This document shows positions 34,142-43,576 of a DNA stretch of 64,000 bases, in pieces. The notes beneath the pieces are model-generated. The model worked only from the letters and a program-made list of their open reading frames with translations. It was not told where the DNA came from and did not search any database. Source of the stretch: an uncultured Paracoccaceae bacterium (GTDB lineage Bacteria; Pseudomonadota; Alphaproteobacteria; Rhodobacterales; Rhodobacteraceae); contig CANLNM010000011.1 of the NCBI GenBank assembly GCA_947492475.1, positions 1-64,000 on the forward strand, in the 5' to 3' direction. Made by a program: the position numbers and the translations under genes. Each line of letters begins with the position of its first letter. Positions within the stretch are counted from its first letter, which is position 1.

Positions 34142-36247
34142 ATGAATACAGGCCAAAGCCCGCAGACCAACGCCTATCCCTCTTCTGTGCAGACAAATGA
34201 CGATGATCTGATCGATCTGGGCCAACTGCTGACGACATTGTGGCGTGGAAAGCTTGTTATAATGTTGTTTTTACTGATTTTTTCGGCTCTTTCGGGCTAT
34301 TATGCCTATCGGGTTGCGACCCCCTATTATCGGGCCACAACCGTGTTGATGCTGGAAACGGAACAACAAAGTATCGTTGATCTCACATCCGTTGTGTCGG
34401 GCCTGTCTGGGGATACGGCCGAACTGAATTCCGAAATCGAAGTGCTGCGCAGTCGTGAATTACTGGGTCGGGTGGCCGAGGTTGAAAATCTGATCGCTGA
34501 TCCGGAATTTAACGCCCATCTCAACCCGCCTGCTCTGAAACGTCAGATCAAAGTCTGGTTAGGGCTAGAAAGTCCGCGCGCCGAGGCGGGTCAGGAACGC
34601 CAGCAAACCGATGTGGTGTCTACGCTGCTGGACAGTGTCAGCGTGCGCAACGTCCCTAACAGCTTTGTGTTTCAGGTGGTGGTTACCAGCGAAGATCCCC
34701 GCAAAGCCGCCCGTTTGGCAGACCAAGTCGGCCAGCAATATATTCTGTATCAACTGGACGTAAAATTTGAAGCAACCCAAACCGCATCCACATGGCTGAG
34801 TGGGCGGGTGGCCGAATTGCAGCAGGAACTGGAAGGCGCAGAAGCTGAAGTGTCAGAATTCAGCGCCAATTCTGAACTGATCAGCCCAGAAACCCTAACG
34901 GCCATGGAAAACCAGCTAAAAGAACGCCGCGACCGTTTGGCGGGTCTTCGGGTGGCCAATGAAACCGCCAGTGCCAATCTGGCGGCACTGGTCGCTGTCC
35001 AGGATGGCACCCCCCAGCAACAGGCCGAGGCCGCAGATGATGCTCAGCTTACCGCGTTGTTGCCCAGTGATGGATCCCCGGTTCCCACACGGTTCACCAT
35101 CCAGTTCCGTCAAATCCTGTCGCGCGCTGAATTACAGGCCAACCGTGCCCAGTCCCAATTGCAATCCGTGCAGGATTCTATCGTCACGCTTGAGGCTGAA
35201 ATCGCCAGCCAGGGTCAGGACCTGATCCAGCTGCAGCAGCTGACCCGCGAAGCCGAAGCCAGCCGGTTGCTCTATGAATATTTCCTTGGCCGGCTCAAAG
35301 AAACATCCGCCCAAGAAGGCATCCAACAAGCGGATAGCCGCATCCTGTCACATGCGGTTGTTCCGCGCGAACCGGCTGTGCCGCGCAAATCCCTGATTGT
35401 GGTGATGGGCGCGATGTTGGGGGGGATGCTGGGCGTTGCTTTGGTGCTTATTCGGGAAATGCGGAGCAAAACCTTCCGGACTTCCTCTGAGCTGGAAACC
35501 TTTGCGCAATTGCCGGTCATGGGGGCCATTCCGCAAATACCGGGGCGCAAACGCCAGGACATTCAGGATTATCTGGCGTCTAAACCGGCCTCAATCGCAG
35601 CCGAAGCGGTGCGCAACCTACGTACATCGGTGCTGCTGTCGAATGTGGACAATCCCCCGCAAGTGATCATGACCACATCGTCTATCCCCGGCGAAGGCAA
35701 AACCACGCTGTCCTTTGCGCTGGCGCAAAATCTGGTTGGGATGGGAAAATCCGTACTACTGATCGAAGGCGATGTGCGCCGCCGGACATTCACCCAATAC
35801 ATGACGGCCCAGCAGGAACGCGGCTTGATTTCGGTTCTGTCTGAACGCTGTGATGCACGGGACGCCATTCAGGTTGATGAACGTACCGGCGTGGATGTCT
35901 TGATGAGCGAAGCCAGCAACGTCAATGCCGCAGATACATTGTCATCCGCCAGCTTTGCCCGGTTTATCGCGGATATGCGCAGTCAGTATGACTTTGTGAT
36001 AATCGACACGCCGCCGGTTCTGGTGGTGCCCGATGCCCGGATCATCGCCCAGCATGCCGATGCGATCCTGTTCAATGTGCGCTGGGATAAAACATCCCGC
36101 CAAATGGTGCGCGATGCGCTGGGGCAATTGGCCAGCGTGGGCGCACAGGTCAATGGGTTGGTGCTCAACAACATCAATCTGCGCGGCTTAAAGCGATACG
36201 GCTACGGCGCCTATGGCACCTATGGCAAAAAATACTACACCAACTGA
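34142..36247 (+). CDS. Wzc/ExoP-like tyrosine autokinase and chain-length regulator
   Basis: A 701-residue inner-membrane co-polymerase. The N-terminal Wzz domain has a membrane segment (KLVIMLFLLIFSALSGYYAY) and a periplasmic coiled-coil part rich in Glu/Gln. A second membrane helix (LIVVMGAMLGGMLGVALVLI) precedes the cytoplasmic BY-kinase domain: Walker A SSIPGEGKTT near 515, Walker A' LLIEGDVRRR and Walker B FVIIDTPPVL. The last 17 residues are a tyrosine-rich tail with about six tyrosines (YGYGAYGTY, KKYYTN), the autophosphorylation cluster. It controls polymerisation and export, probably with the Wza-like protein at 29767. Confidence 0.92.
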   Translation: MNTGQSPQTNAYPSSVQTNDDDLIDLGQLLTTLWRGKLVIMLFLLIFSALSGYYAYRVATPYYRATTVLMLETEQQSIVDLTSVVSGLSGDTAELNSEIEVLRSRELLGRVAEVENLIADPEFNAHLNPPALKRQIKVWLGLESPRAEAGQERQQTDVVSTLLDSVSVRNVPNSFVFQVVVTSEDPRKAARLADQVGQQYILYQLDVKFEATQTASTWLSGRVAELQQELEGAEAEVSEFSANSELISPETLTAMENQLKERRDRLAGLRVANETASANLAALVAVQDGTPQQQAEAADDAQLTALLPSDGSPVPTRFTIQFRQILSRAELQANRAQSQLQSVQDSIVTLEAEIASQGQDLIQLQQLTREAEASRLLYEYFLGRLKETSAQEGIQQADSRILSHAVVPREPAVPRKSLIVVMGAMLGGMLGVALVLIREMRSKTFRTSSELETFAQLPVMGAIPQIPGRKRQDIQDYLASKPASIAAEAVRNLRTSVLLSNVDNPPQVIMTTSSIPGEGKTTLSFALAQNLVGMGKSVLLIEGDVRRRTFTQYMTAQQERGLISVLSERCDARDAIQVDERTGVDVLMSEASNVNAADTLSSASFARFIADMRSQYDFVIIDTPPVLVVPDARIIAQHADAILFNVRWDKTSRQMVRDALGQLASVGAQVNGLVLNNINLRGLKRYGYGAYGTYGKKYYTN

Positions 36248-36250
36248 TCG

Positions 36251-37228
36251 ATGACCCGCCCACAGCATATCCCTCTGCCTGATATCGCCAAAGGGATTGG
36301 GATCATATTGGTGGTGTTTGGCCATGTCTGGCGCGGCCTGGCCGAAGCCGGGCTTCTGCAGAAGGGGGCGGTTTTTGAAACGGTGGATGCAGCCGTCTAT
36401 GCCTTTCATATGCCGCTGTTTTTTGTATTGTCGGGCTGGTTTTTTCCACAGCTTTTAACCCGAGGCACAGCCGTCACCTTTGTGGGGCGTATCAGTCAAC
36501 GACTGTTTTACCCGCTCTGCCTATGGACTTATATTTTTATCGCCTTCAAAGTTCTGGCCGGCAGTGCCGCCAACAGCCCGCTGGGGTTGGATGCCTTTTT
36601 GCGCTGGCCCGTTCCCGGTTATTTGCACCTGTGGTTCCTCTGGGCGCTGATTGTTCTGCAATTGGGGGGGCTTTTGATGCGCCCCCTTGTGCGACGATGG
36701 CCGGTTTTTGTGGCGCTGGGGGGCATGGCTGCGGCGATGACCGTGCTGCAATCAGGTCTGTGGCTGAGCCCGTTATGGCACCAAGCCCTGAAAATGGCGC
36801 CTTATTTCTTTGGGGGCATGGTGCTGGGTCAGTTTAAATGGCCGCAGATCACAGGCGGTCTGTGGGTCGGGCTCGGGGTGTTTGTCATCAGTGATATCGG
36901 GCTGATACTTGACGTTGCCCCCCGTGGCTTTGCCCAATCAAGCCTAACCGTTTCTTGTGTTGGGGGCTTGTTATTTGCCTTGCATCATCTCCGCTCAGAG
37001 AGGCCGATCTGGGCTGGGGTGCAACGGATCGGGCAATGTTCGCTGGCGATCTATCTCTGTCATACAATCCTATCTGCTGGGTGGCGGATTGGGCTTGTGC
37101 AACTTGGAATAACCGCGGTGCCGATCCACCTGATCACCGGGGTTGGCATTGGGGTGCTGATGCCAATGCTATGGCACCACCACAAGGTTTCCCCCAAGAT
37201 CAGGTTGGTGTTTTTCGGGCAAGCCTAG
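36251..37228 (+). CDS. acyltransferase 3 family membrane protein
   Basis: A 325-residue protein with about 10 membrane segments. DIAKGIGIILVVFGHVWRG carries the conserved His of acyltransferase-3 enzymes, and FHMPLFFVLSGWFF follows, close to the fucose-4-O-acetylase-like branch. It starts 3 bases after the Wzc-like gene and probably belongs to the same transcript. It would O-acetylate (or otherwise acylate) sugars of the polymer. Its 3' end overlaps the convergent sulfotransferase gene by 29 bases. Confidence 0.82.
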   Translation: MTRPQHIPLPDIAKGIGIILVVFGHVWRGLAEAGLLQKGAVFETVDAAVYAFHMPLFFVLSGWFFPQLLTRGTAVTFVGRISQRLFYPLCLWTYIFIAFKVLAGSAANSPLGLDAFLRWPVPGYLHLWFLWALIVLQLGGLLMRPLVRRWPVFVALGGMAAAMTVLQSGLWLSPLWHQALKMAPYFFGGMVLGQFKWPQITGGLWVGLGVFVISDIGLILDVAPRGFAQSSLTVSCVGGLLFALHHLRSERPIWAGVQRIGQCSLAIYLCHTILSAGWRIGLVQLGITAVPIHLITGVGIGVLMPMLWHHHKVSPKIRLVFFGQA

Positions 37229-38198
37229 CCTTGCGCCGCTCTTGGAGGCGAAACCGCAGGCTGCGCCATGTTGAGCGGGCCAAATCCGCGACATCTGACA
37301 GGGCAATGGATTTACGGCGACGCTCAAATCCCAGCGCGTCGATCTGACGGTTACAAAGCCCGGAAACCAAGGCATGTTCCAGCCCAGTCAACACACGTGC
37401 CGGCTCAGATTGTGGGGCATTTCCATGGGATGAATTGGGGCGGGGCGGTTTGGTGACAGCCCCCACCGATCCAAGCGACAAAAATGACGACAGCGTTTCC
37501 GCCGTCTGCTGTGTGTCGCGCGTTAACGCATCAAAGGTGATCAGGCAGGTGCGATCGGGATGTAATTGCATTTCACGCTGTGCCGCGCGCGCCGCCATCC
37601 GCCAATACAGCGCATAAAACACCGGGTGATACCGATCCGGGTGCCCGTCCTGCGAGTCCACCGGCATAAACTTAAAGGATTTCAGCACGTCGTGGGGCTG
37701 ACGCAGCAAAAACACAACCCGCGCATCCGGATATTTGCGACGCAGATTGTCCAGATTGCGAAAGGCCTTTGGCAGTTTATAACCCCAGCGGGATTTCCCT
37801 GCCCGCTGTGCCAGACGGATCATCCATTCCTTTTGCAGATCCATCCAATCAATAGGTTGCGCGCCAATCGCCTGTTTCAGCGCCGCATTCATCGGGTCCA
37901 CTTCGTCCTTGGACATGTTGGGAATAGCATAAGATCCAAATCGCAGCCGCGCCCGAATTTGCCAGCCCAGAAAAAACAGCAACTTGTCCAGCTGGCCTTC
38001 GCCCAAGGGGCCGGTTGCGCCGATCTCCTTGGCTTTGTCCTGCAGATACAGATCGTCAAACACATAAAGATCCGGCAATTGCGACAAAACATGACTGAGG
38101 AACGAAGACCCCGACCGCGGGAGCCCAACCACAATAACCGGCGCATTATCCGTGTCCGGTCGGGTGAGAAGATCTGAACTTAACAATGTGTCTGTCAT
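37200..38198 (-). CDS. sulfotransferase family protein
   Basis: A 332-residue protein with PAPS loop VIVVGLPRSGSSFLSHVLSQ and 3' site VVFLLRQPHDVLKSF, in which the usual Asp of RDP is Gln. CLITFDALTRDTQQT is in the place of the family YEDL motif. Its start overlaps the upstream polymerase gene by 4 bases (ATGA), so the two are probably translated together. The C-terminus is strongly basic. Whether the RQP change affects activity cannot be told. Confidence 0.78.
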   Translation of the reverse strand: MTDTLLSSDLLTRPDTDNAPVIVVGLPRSGSSFLSHVLSQLPDLYVFDDLYLQDKAKEIGATGPLGEGQLDKLLFFLGWQIRARLRFGSYAIPNMSKDEVDPMNAALKQAIGAQPIDWMDLQKEWMIRLAQRAGKSRWGYKLPKAFRNLDNLRRKYPDARVVFLLRQPHDVLKSFKFMPVDSQDGHPDRYHPVFYALYWRMAARAAQREMQLHPDRTCLITFDALTRDTQQTAETLSSFLSLGSVGAVTKPPRPNSSHGNAPQSEPARVLTGLEHALVSGLCNRQIDALGFERRRKSIALSDVADLARSTWRSLRFRLQERRKARLARKTPT

Positions 38199-39688
38199 TG
38201 CGAAACTGCCCTGCGCTTGCGTGAATATTTAGGAGGCTGAACAGCCATTTCGGGGGGGGATTGTGTCTGTCCCAACACCGCCCATAACGCCCCCGCCAAT
38301 AGAAACAGCGGTGCGACAAGCGACGAATTGGGGATCAGGTCAACCAGGTTGGCCGTCACCATCAGGCCGATCCCGGCTTCGATTCCTGAATTTTGGCGAT
38401 TGCCCCGCAATGCCAGCAGGATCGGTGGCATACAGAGCAGGAAAAACCGCCCCAAATAGCCCAGCCAGCCAAAAACCCCGATCTGAATGATCCACGACCC
38501 GTCCGTGACAGATAAATCGCGCCCGGTCCGGTCATCAAAAACCCGGTTTCGTGACCAAAGCCCCCAACCGGCCAATGGTTTTTCATTGGCGTGTTCCAGC
38601 AGCAGATCTTCGTTATCCAGGCGAAATGACAGGGATTGTGCGCGGGCTGGATTGATCCGTTCGGCCTGATCAATGATGGCATCAATCGGGATCAGTCCCG
38701 CCCCCCGCGCCAAGGGATAAATCAACACAATCGCAGACAGGCTGGCGGCCGCCAGCAATTGCACCCGGCGCCCGGTCATCAGGATCAACGGCACAAAAGC
38801 CATCGCCAGCATTGTCGCGCCCAGATTGCGCGATAGATACAGGATTGGAAAAAACCACAAACAGGCAAACAGCCATAACACCCGGTTTTTAGGGTTCGGA
38901 TCACCACGCACCAAAATCGCTGCGGCCATCGTGGCCAGACACAGGAACATCCCAACCCGCAACCCGTGGCCCACAAACCCCATGGCTCTAAACTGACCGC
39001 CGCGAACATGTTGCGCAAAGGAATGGGTATGAAACCCGTATACCCACCGATGCAATTGCGGGCTGAGCCGCCATTCGATCAACACCAGAACCGAATAAAA
39101 CAGCCCCGCAATAACGAACACTTTCAACACAGAGATTAAAACATCCCGGCGGCCCAATGTCGCGCGCGCCAACCAGAACGGCAACAGCACCACAATCAGG
39201 TTTTGCGCCATGGCCAACGTATCATAGGGCCGCATCGCAGGCAGGACCAAAGGCCCATAAAACAAGGGTTCCCGATTGGTCCGCCATGTGACAAAACAGG
39301 CTACAATCAACATCACGACAACCAAATTACACAGGCGCTGCCAGCGGGGATATTGGCGCCGGGATTTGCGTGTGGCTTTGGGGGAATCCACCCCCCCGTT
39401 TTCTGGGATGGCTTGGTCTCTTAGGCGGGCGCGTCGCGCGGCGATCTGATCCTGTTTTTTAGATTTGCGTCGCGCCAATAACAGACACAGCGTCGCGGCC
39501 AGCGACGGCACCAGAACCTTATCAAAGGTTGGCAGGACCGGCAGGTTAATCCCGATCTTTTCAGGCAGCAGCAGATACCCCCACAGCACCGAAATGACCA
39601 CCGCCTGACCTTCGGGCCAGCGGCGGAAAATCAGCGCGGTGATCGGAAACCACGCAAAAAGCATAAAATAAGCAAAAGCAATTTGCAA
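38195..39688 (-). CDS. second O-antigen ligase/polymerase-like membrane protein
   Basis: A 497-residue membrane protein with about 10-12 hydrophobic segments, a basic cytoplasmic loop near residues 72-110 (RRKSKKQDQ, KATRKSRRQ) and a periplasmic loop GWGLWSRNRVFDDRTGRDLSVTD, as in O-antigen ligase (Wzy_C) proteins. It overlaps a sulfotransferase gene, so the two form a minus-strand pair. It is the second polymerase/ligase candidate of the locus, unlike the one at 27267 in sequence. Confidence 0.75.
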   Translation of the reverse strand: MQIAFAYFMLFAWFPITALIFRRWPEGQAVVISVLWGYLLLPEKIGINLPVLPTFDKVLVPSLAATLCLLLARRKSKKQDQIAARRARLRDQAIPENGGVDSPKATRKSRRQYPRWQRLCNLVVVMLIVACFVTWRTNREPLFYGPLVLPAMRPYDTLAMAQNLIVVLLPFWLARATLGRRDVLISVLKVFVIAGLFYSVLVLIEWRLSPQLHRWVYGFHTHSFAQHVRGGQFRAMGFVGHGLRVGMFLCLATMAAAILVRGDPNPKNRVLWLFACLWFFPILYLSRNLGATMLAMAFVPLILMTGRRVQLLAAASLSAIVLIYPLARGAGLIPIDAIIDQAERINPARAQSLSFRLDNEDLLLEHANEKPLAGWGLWSRNRVFDDRTGRDLSVTDGSWIIQIGVFGWLGYLGRFFLLCMPPILLALRGNRQNSGIEAGIGLMVTANLVDLIPNSSLVAPLFLLAGALWAVLGQTQSPPEMAVQPPKYSRKRRAVSQ

Positions 39689-39873
39689 AACTTAGCCAAC
39701 CTTAAAGCGACGACCCTTGGAACCTGTCACAGAACCCCATCCAAGACGAGATGTCTTTTCTCTGAGACAGAGAATTTCGCGAAATGCCACAAGTTCTAGC
39801 TTGCGACAAAATTGGATTTAATTCATCAACAAACACATTATTTGTGCTTTTTTCCGGAGAAAATATACTTGCC

Positions 39874-40869
39874 ATGGACTTTGGAGACGCAACCGCCCCC
39901 CCTTATGAGTTGCTGATTTCTATCATCAATTACAAAACAGCACAGATGACATTGGATTGTCTGAATTCTGTCGTTGCAGACCTTGATGCACATCGCCCAG
40001 ACCTATCTGTGAAGGTTGTCGTCATCGATAATGCTTCGCATGACGGATCTGCTGAAACAATTGGCCATTGGATAAAGACATCTCAGGAATCTGACCGGGT
40101 TACCCTCATTCAGTCGGATAGGAACACTGGGTTTTCCGGGGGGCATAATCTGGGCCTGACCGCAGCCCGTGCAAAGTATTATCTGATCCTGAATTCTGAT
40201 GCGGTGTTGCGGCCCAATTTCTGCAGTGCAATCTTGAACGCAGCACAAAGCCAACCCGAAATTGGCCTGTTTGCGCCCCGGTTGGAACATGAGGATGGCC
40301 AGGCGCAAATCAGCTGTTTCCGGTTCGCTTCAATTCTGTCGGAGCTGGATCGGGGCGCAAAGACCGGGCTGATTTCAACGATGTTGCGACACACCCAGAT
40401 TGCATTGGGTACCCCGCCTGATCCCACCCAGATCGAATGGGCCAGTTTTGCCTGTATTTTGCTGTCCGGAAAAATGCTTGGACATGTTGGATTGATGGAT
40501 GATGGCTATTTTCTATATTTTGAAGATTCCGAATATTGTCTACGGGCGGCCAGGGCAGGGTGGAAAATCGCCTATATCCCAGACGCGGTCGCCGTGCACT
40601 TTCGAGGGGGATCAGCCCCTGTCAAAAGCTTGTCCGCGCAGAAAAAGCGCCTTCCTGGTTATTATTACGCGTCTCGCACCAGGTTTCTGTATCAACGATA
40701 CGGTCATCTGGGATTGTTGGCGGCCAATATTGCGTGGAGTATGGGGCGGGGCATTGCCTGGGCCCGGCTCCTCTTAGCGCGTACCCCTCCCAAAGCGCAC
40801 CAAGCTGAATGGCGTGATATCTGGACCAATTTCAGCTCCCCACTTGGGGCCTCTCGCGCACCCGAGTAA
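39874..40869 (+). CDS. GT2 glycosyltransferase (WbbL/rhamnosyl-like)
   Basis: A 331-residue GT-A enzyme. LLISIINYKTAQMTLDCLNS, VVVIDNASHDGS and SDRNTGFSGGHNLGL are the standard blocks of the WbbL-like branch. LILNSDAVLRP holds the DxD-equivalent (NSDA). YFLYFEDSEYCLRAARAGW is the acceptor region. The ATG at 39874 has GGAG about 14 bases upstream; an earlier ATG at 39784 would add 30 non-family residues. A basic C-terminus may contact the membrane. Confidence 0.83.
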   Translation: MDFGDATAPPYELLISIINYKTAQMTLDCLNSVVADLDAHRPDLSVKVVVIDNASHDGSAETIGHWIKTSQESDRVTLIQSDRNTGFSGGHNLGLTAARAKYYLILNSDAVLRPNFCSAILNAAQSQPEIGLFAPRLEHEDGQAQISCFRFASILSELDRGAKTGLISTMLRHTQIALGTPPDPTQIEWASFACILLSGKMLGHVGLMDDGYFLYFEDSEYCLRAARAGWKIAYIPDAVAVHFRGGSAPVKSLSAQKKRLPGYYYASRTRFLYQRYGHLGLLAANIAWSMGRGIAWARLLLARTPPKAHQAEWRDIWTNFSSPLGASRAPE

Positions 40870-40874
40870 ATAGT

Positions 40875-41726
40875 ATGAATCAGCCTCCCTCTCTCCCCGA
40901 CTTCATCATCATTGGTGCCATGAAATGTGGCACTTCAACACTTGCCGCGCAGCTTAGCGCTCAAGAAGGTCTATTCATGACCACCCCAAAGGAACCCAAT
41001 TTCTTTTCTGATGATGCCGAATTTTCCCGGGGGCACGACTGGTATCAATCGCTCTATTCAACCGCCCAGACCGGTGATCTATGTGGCGAAGCCAGCACAC
41101 ACTACACCAAGCTGCCAACCTATCCAGAGACACTTCCACGCTTGTTGGCCAGTGGCGCGACCCCAAAACTGATTTATATCCTACGTGATCCAATTGAACG
41201 CCTGATCTCCCATTATATTCACGAATGGACTCAAGGTGTCATGCAGGGTCCGATTGAACAGGCTGTCACGCGCCATCCGGAGTTACAGGCTTATAGTGAA
41301 TATGGGACCCAAATTTCTCCTTGGGTGGATGCCTATGGCTCAGATAACATTCTAATCCTTAACATGGCGCAACTCAAAACAGATCCCCAAGCGATGCTAA
41401 TGCAGGTGGGCCAGTTCCTACAACGACCTGATTTGGCCTGGCAAAATGATCAAGCCCGAGTAAACGTGTCCAGCGAACGTATCCGTAAACGCCCACTGGA
41501 TCGGTTGTTGATCGGCAACCCGGTCGCAACCTGGTTGCGCCGCAACCTTGTCCCCCAAAGCCTGCGCGATGTTGTGAAGGCCAAACGTCAGATTCGAAAT
41601 CGACCCAGCCTACCCCTTCCGATGCGCAACAATCTGATCACAACATTTCGCGCGGATCGCCAAAAACTGCTTAGAATGTTCCCAGATCGCCCAGAGCTCT
41701 CCGGCATCTACCCGGATCCATCCTGA
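40875..41726 (+). CDS. sulfotransferase domain protein
   Basis: A 283-residue protein: PAPS loop FIIIGAMKCGTSTLAAQLS, catalytic-region KEPNFFSDD, and 3' site LIYILRDPIERLISHYIHEW, all close to heparan-sulfate-type sulfotransferases. It starts 5 bases after a GT2 gene and its stop overlaps the next GT2 start (TGATG), forming a three-gene unit GT2-sulfotransferase-GT2. It probably modifies the sugar added by one of these enzymes. Confidence 0.85.
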   Translation: MNQPPSLPDFIIIGAMKCGTSTLAAQLSAQEGLFMTTPKEPNFFSDDAEFSRGHDWYQSLYSTAQTGDLCGEASTHYTKLPTYPETLPRLLASGATPKLIYILRDPIERLISHYIHEWTQGVMQGPIEQAVTRHPELQAYSEYGTQISPWVDAYGSDNILILNMAQLKTDPQAMLMQVGQFLQRPDLAWQNDQARVNVSSERIRKRPLDRLLIGNPVATWLRRNLVPQSLRDVVKAKRQIRNRPSLPLPMRNNLITTFRADRQKLLRMFPDRPELSGIYPDPS

Positions 41727-42700
41727 TGCATTCCGCCCCTATAAGCATCGCCGCCATCGTGATTGGCCGCAACGAAGGCGATCGTTTGGTGCAATGTCTG
41801 ACATCCCTGCGCGGGTTTGACAGGATTGTGTATGTGGATAGCGGATCAACTGATGGATCCGTGGAAATGGCACAGGGGCGCGGCGTCGAAGTTGTGGCGT
41901 TGGACATGCGCCAAAAATTCACCGCAGCCCGGGCGCGCAATGCGGGCATTGCGCAGCTTTCAGGCTCTAATCCACCTGAATTTGTCCAATTCCTGGACGG
42001 GGATTGCGAATTGCAGGACGGTTGGCTGGATCAAGCCAAGGCCCATCTGATCGCCCATCCTGATATCGCCGTGGTCTGTGGGCGGCGGCGGGAACGGTTT
42101 CCCGACGCATCCCTCTATAACGCGCAATGTGATCGGGAATGGGACACGCCTATCGGGCAGGCCCGCGCCTGTGGCGGCGATGCCTTGATGCGTTTTGACG
42201 CTTTGCAACAGGTGGGCGGCTATAATCCCGGTTTGATTGCGGGCGAAGAGCCTGAAATGTGTGTGCGTCTGCGTGCCAAAGGATGGAAAATCTGGCGGAT
42301 CGATGCGGAAATGGCGCTGCATGACGCGGCCATGACCCGGTTTTCACAATATTGGAAACGCGCCCGGCGATCCGGTCATGCCTTTGCCGAAGGGGCCTTT
42401 TTGCACGGATCCCCGCCTGAAAAACACTTTGTCAGCGAAACAAAACGTTCGGCCCTATGGGGGCTGGGGATACCGGCGCTGATCGTATTTTTGAGTTTGA
42501 TCAGCCCTTGGGCGTTGATGCTGATCTGGGTCTATCCCGCCCAAATCCTGCGCATGGCACGACGGGACGGGTTCACCAAACTGGGGTGGCAAACCGCGAT
42601 ATTGCTGACATTGGCGAAATTCGCCGAAGGGCAGGGTGTGCTGGAATTTCACCTGCGCCGGTTGCTGAACCGTCCCGCCGGGCTGATCGAATATAAATAG
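41726..42700 (+). CDS. GT2 glycosyltransferase
   Basis: A 324-residue GT-A enzyme: IAAIVIGRNEGDRLVQCL, IVYVDSGSTDGSVEMA, FLDGDCELQDGWL (DGD metal site) and AGEEPEMCVRLRAKGWKIW. Near the C-terminus a hydrophobic pair (LIVFLSLISPWALMLIWVY) probably forms membrane helices, as in EPS glycosyltransferases that act on lipid-linked acceptors. It shares one base with the preceding sulfotransferase gene and is convergent with the kinase gene, 3 bases apart. Confidence 0.84.
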   Translation: MHSAPISIAAIVIGRNEGDRLVQCLTSLRGFDRIVYVDSGSTDGSVEMAQGRGVEVVALDMRQKFTAARARNAGIAQLSGSNPPEFVQFLDGDCELQDGWLDQAKAHLIAHPDIAVVCGRRRERFPDASLYNAQCDREWDTPIGQARACGGDALMRFDALQQVGGYNPGLIAGEEPEMCVRLRAKGWKIWRIDAEMALHDAAMTRFSQYWKRARRSGHAFAEGAFLHGSPPEKHFVSETKRSALWGLGIPALIVFLSLISPWALMLIWVYPAQILRMARRDGFTKLGWQTAILLTLAKFAEGQGVLEFHLRRLLNRPAGLIEYK

Positions 42701-42703
42701 CGA

Positions 42704-43564
42704 TCAGGAATAACCGTAGGAATAGCCGTACTTGCTGCGATCCCCATCTTCGGGGAAATTGCATTTGTTCAGCACAACCCCCACCAGATTGGTCAACCCC
42801 ACCAGCCGTTCTTCGATTTTTTCGATCTGGCTGGGCGGGGTATGTTCGGCTTCGACCACCAAAATCACCCCATCAATGTGACGCAAAAACCCCAGCGCAT
42901 CATCCACCACCAGAAACGGCGGCATATCAAACAGCATCAGGTCAGGTTTATAGGCCTGCTCCGTTTCGCTGAGAAAGGTTTCCATCTGATGGCTTTGCAG
43001 CAATTCAGACGATTGTGACACAGGGCCCCGGTTCAAGCCAAAGGCCAGATTGGCCCCATACCGTTGGACATTGTCCTGCAAAGGCACCTGTCCGGTGATC
43101 ACCTGTCCCAGATCCGAGGCAGGTTTCTGCCCCAGCAATCGGTGCATGGCTGGGCGGCGCAAATCCAGATCAAACACCATCGTGCGTTGAAACGGCAACC
43201 GCCCCAAAGCAAAGGCCAGATTGGTCAATGTGGTGCTTTTGCCTGCATTCGGCGCCGGAGACGTGATGGCGATCCGTTTGTATTTCTTGCGCTGCACCTC
43301 GTCGCGCAACCGGGTGCGCAACAGGTCATAGGACCCGGCTTCGGCAACGCCGTCCTGGGCAATGATCCGGTTCTTGGCCAGCGTTTTCAGATCCACATTC
43401 ATCCGCGGCAAGCTGTCCCAGACATCTGCATTACCAGACGGGGCAACAGGGGCCGGATGCCCCGCCCGCAAAGCCGAAGATCTGGGCTGCGTGGCAGGCC
43501 CGGCTTCGGTTTGACCTTGGCGGCTGGCGCGGGCTTTTTCTAATGCACGTTGCAGTTTTTCCAC
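42704..43564 (-). CDS. CpsD/EpsG-like BY-kinase (system B)
   Basis: A 286-residue cytoplasmic protein tyrosine kinase. Walker A is SPAPNAGKST (102-111), Walker A' is MVFDLDLRRP and Walker B is LMLFDMPP. The C-terminus ends YGYSYGYS, four tyrosines for autophosphorylation. The first 90 residues are a Pro/Ala-rich linker. The membrane partner is the separate Wzz-like protein encoded 12 bases upstream, so the kinase is split here, unlike the fused one at 34142. The order matches exosortase-associated EPS operons. Confidence 0.88.
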   Translation of the reverse strand: MEKLQRALEKARASRQGQTEAGPATQPRSSALRAGHPAPVAPSGNADVWDSLPRMNVDLKTLAKNRIIAQDGVAEAGSYDLLRTRLRDEVQRKKYKRIAITSPAPNAGKSTTLTNLAFALGRLPFQRTMVFDLDLRRPAMHRLLGQKPASDLGQVITGQVPLQDNVQRYGANLAFGLNRGPVSQSSELLQSHQMETFLSETEQAYKPDLMLFDMPPFLVVDDALGFLRHIDGVILVVEAEHTPPSQIEKIEERLVGLTNLVGVVLNKCNFPEDGDRSKYGYSYGYS

Positions 43565-43576
43565 AGACCCGTCCCC

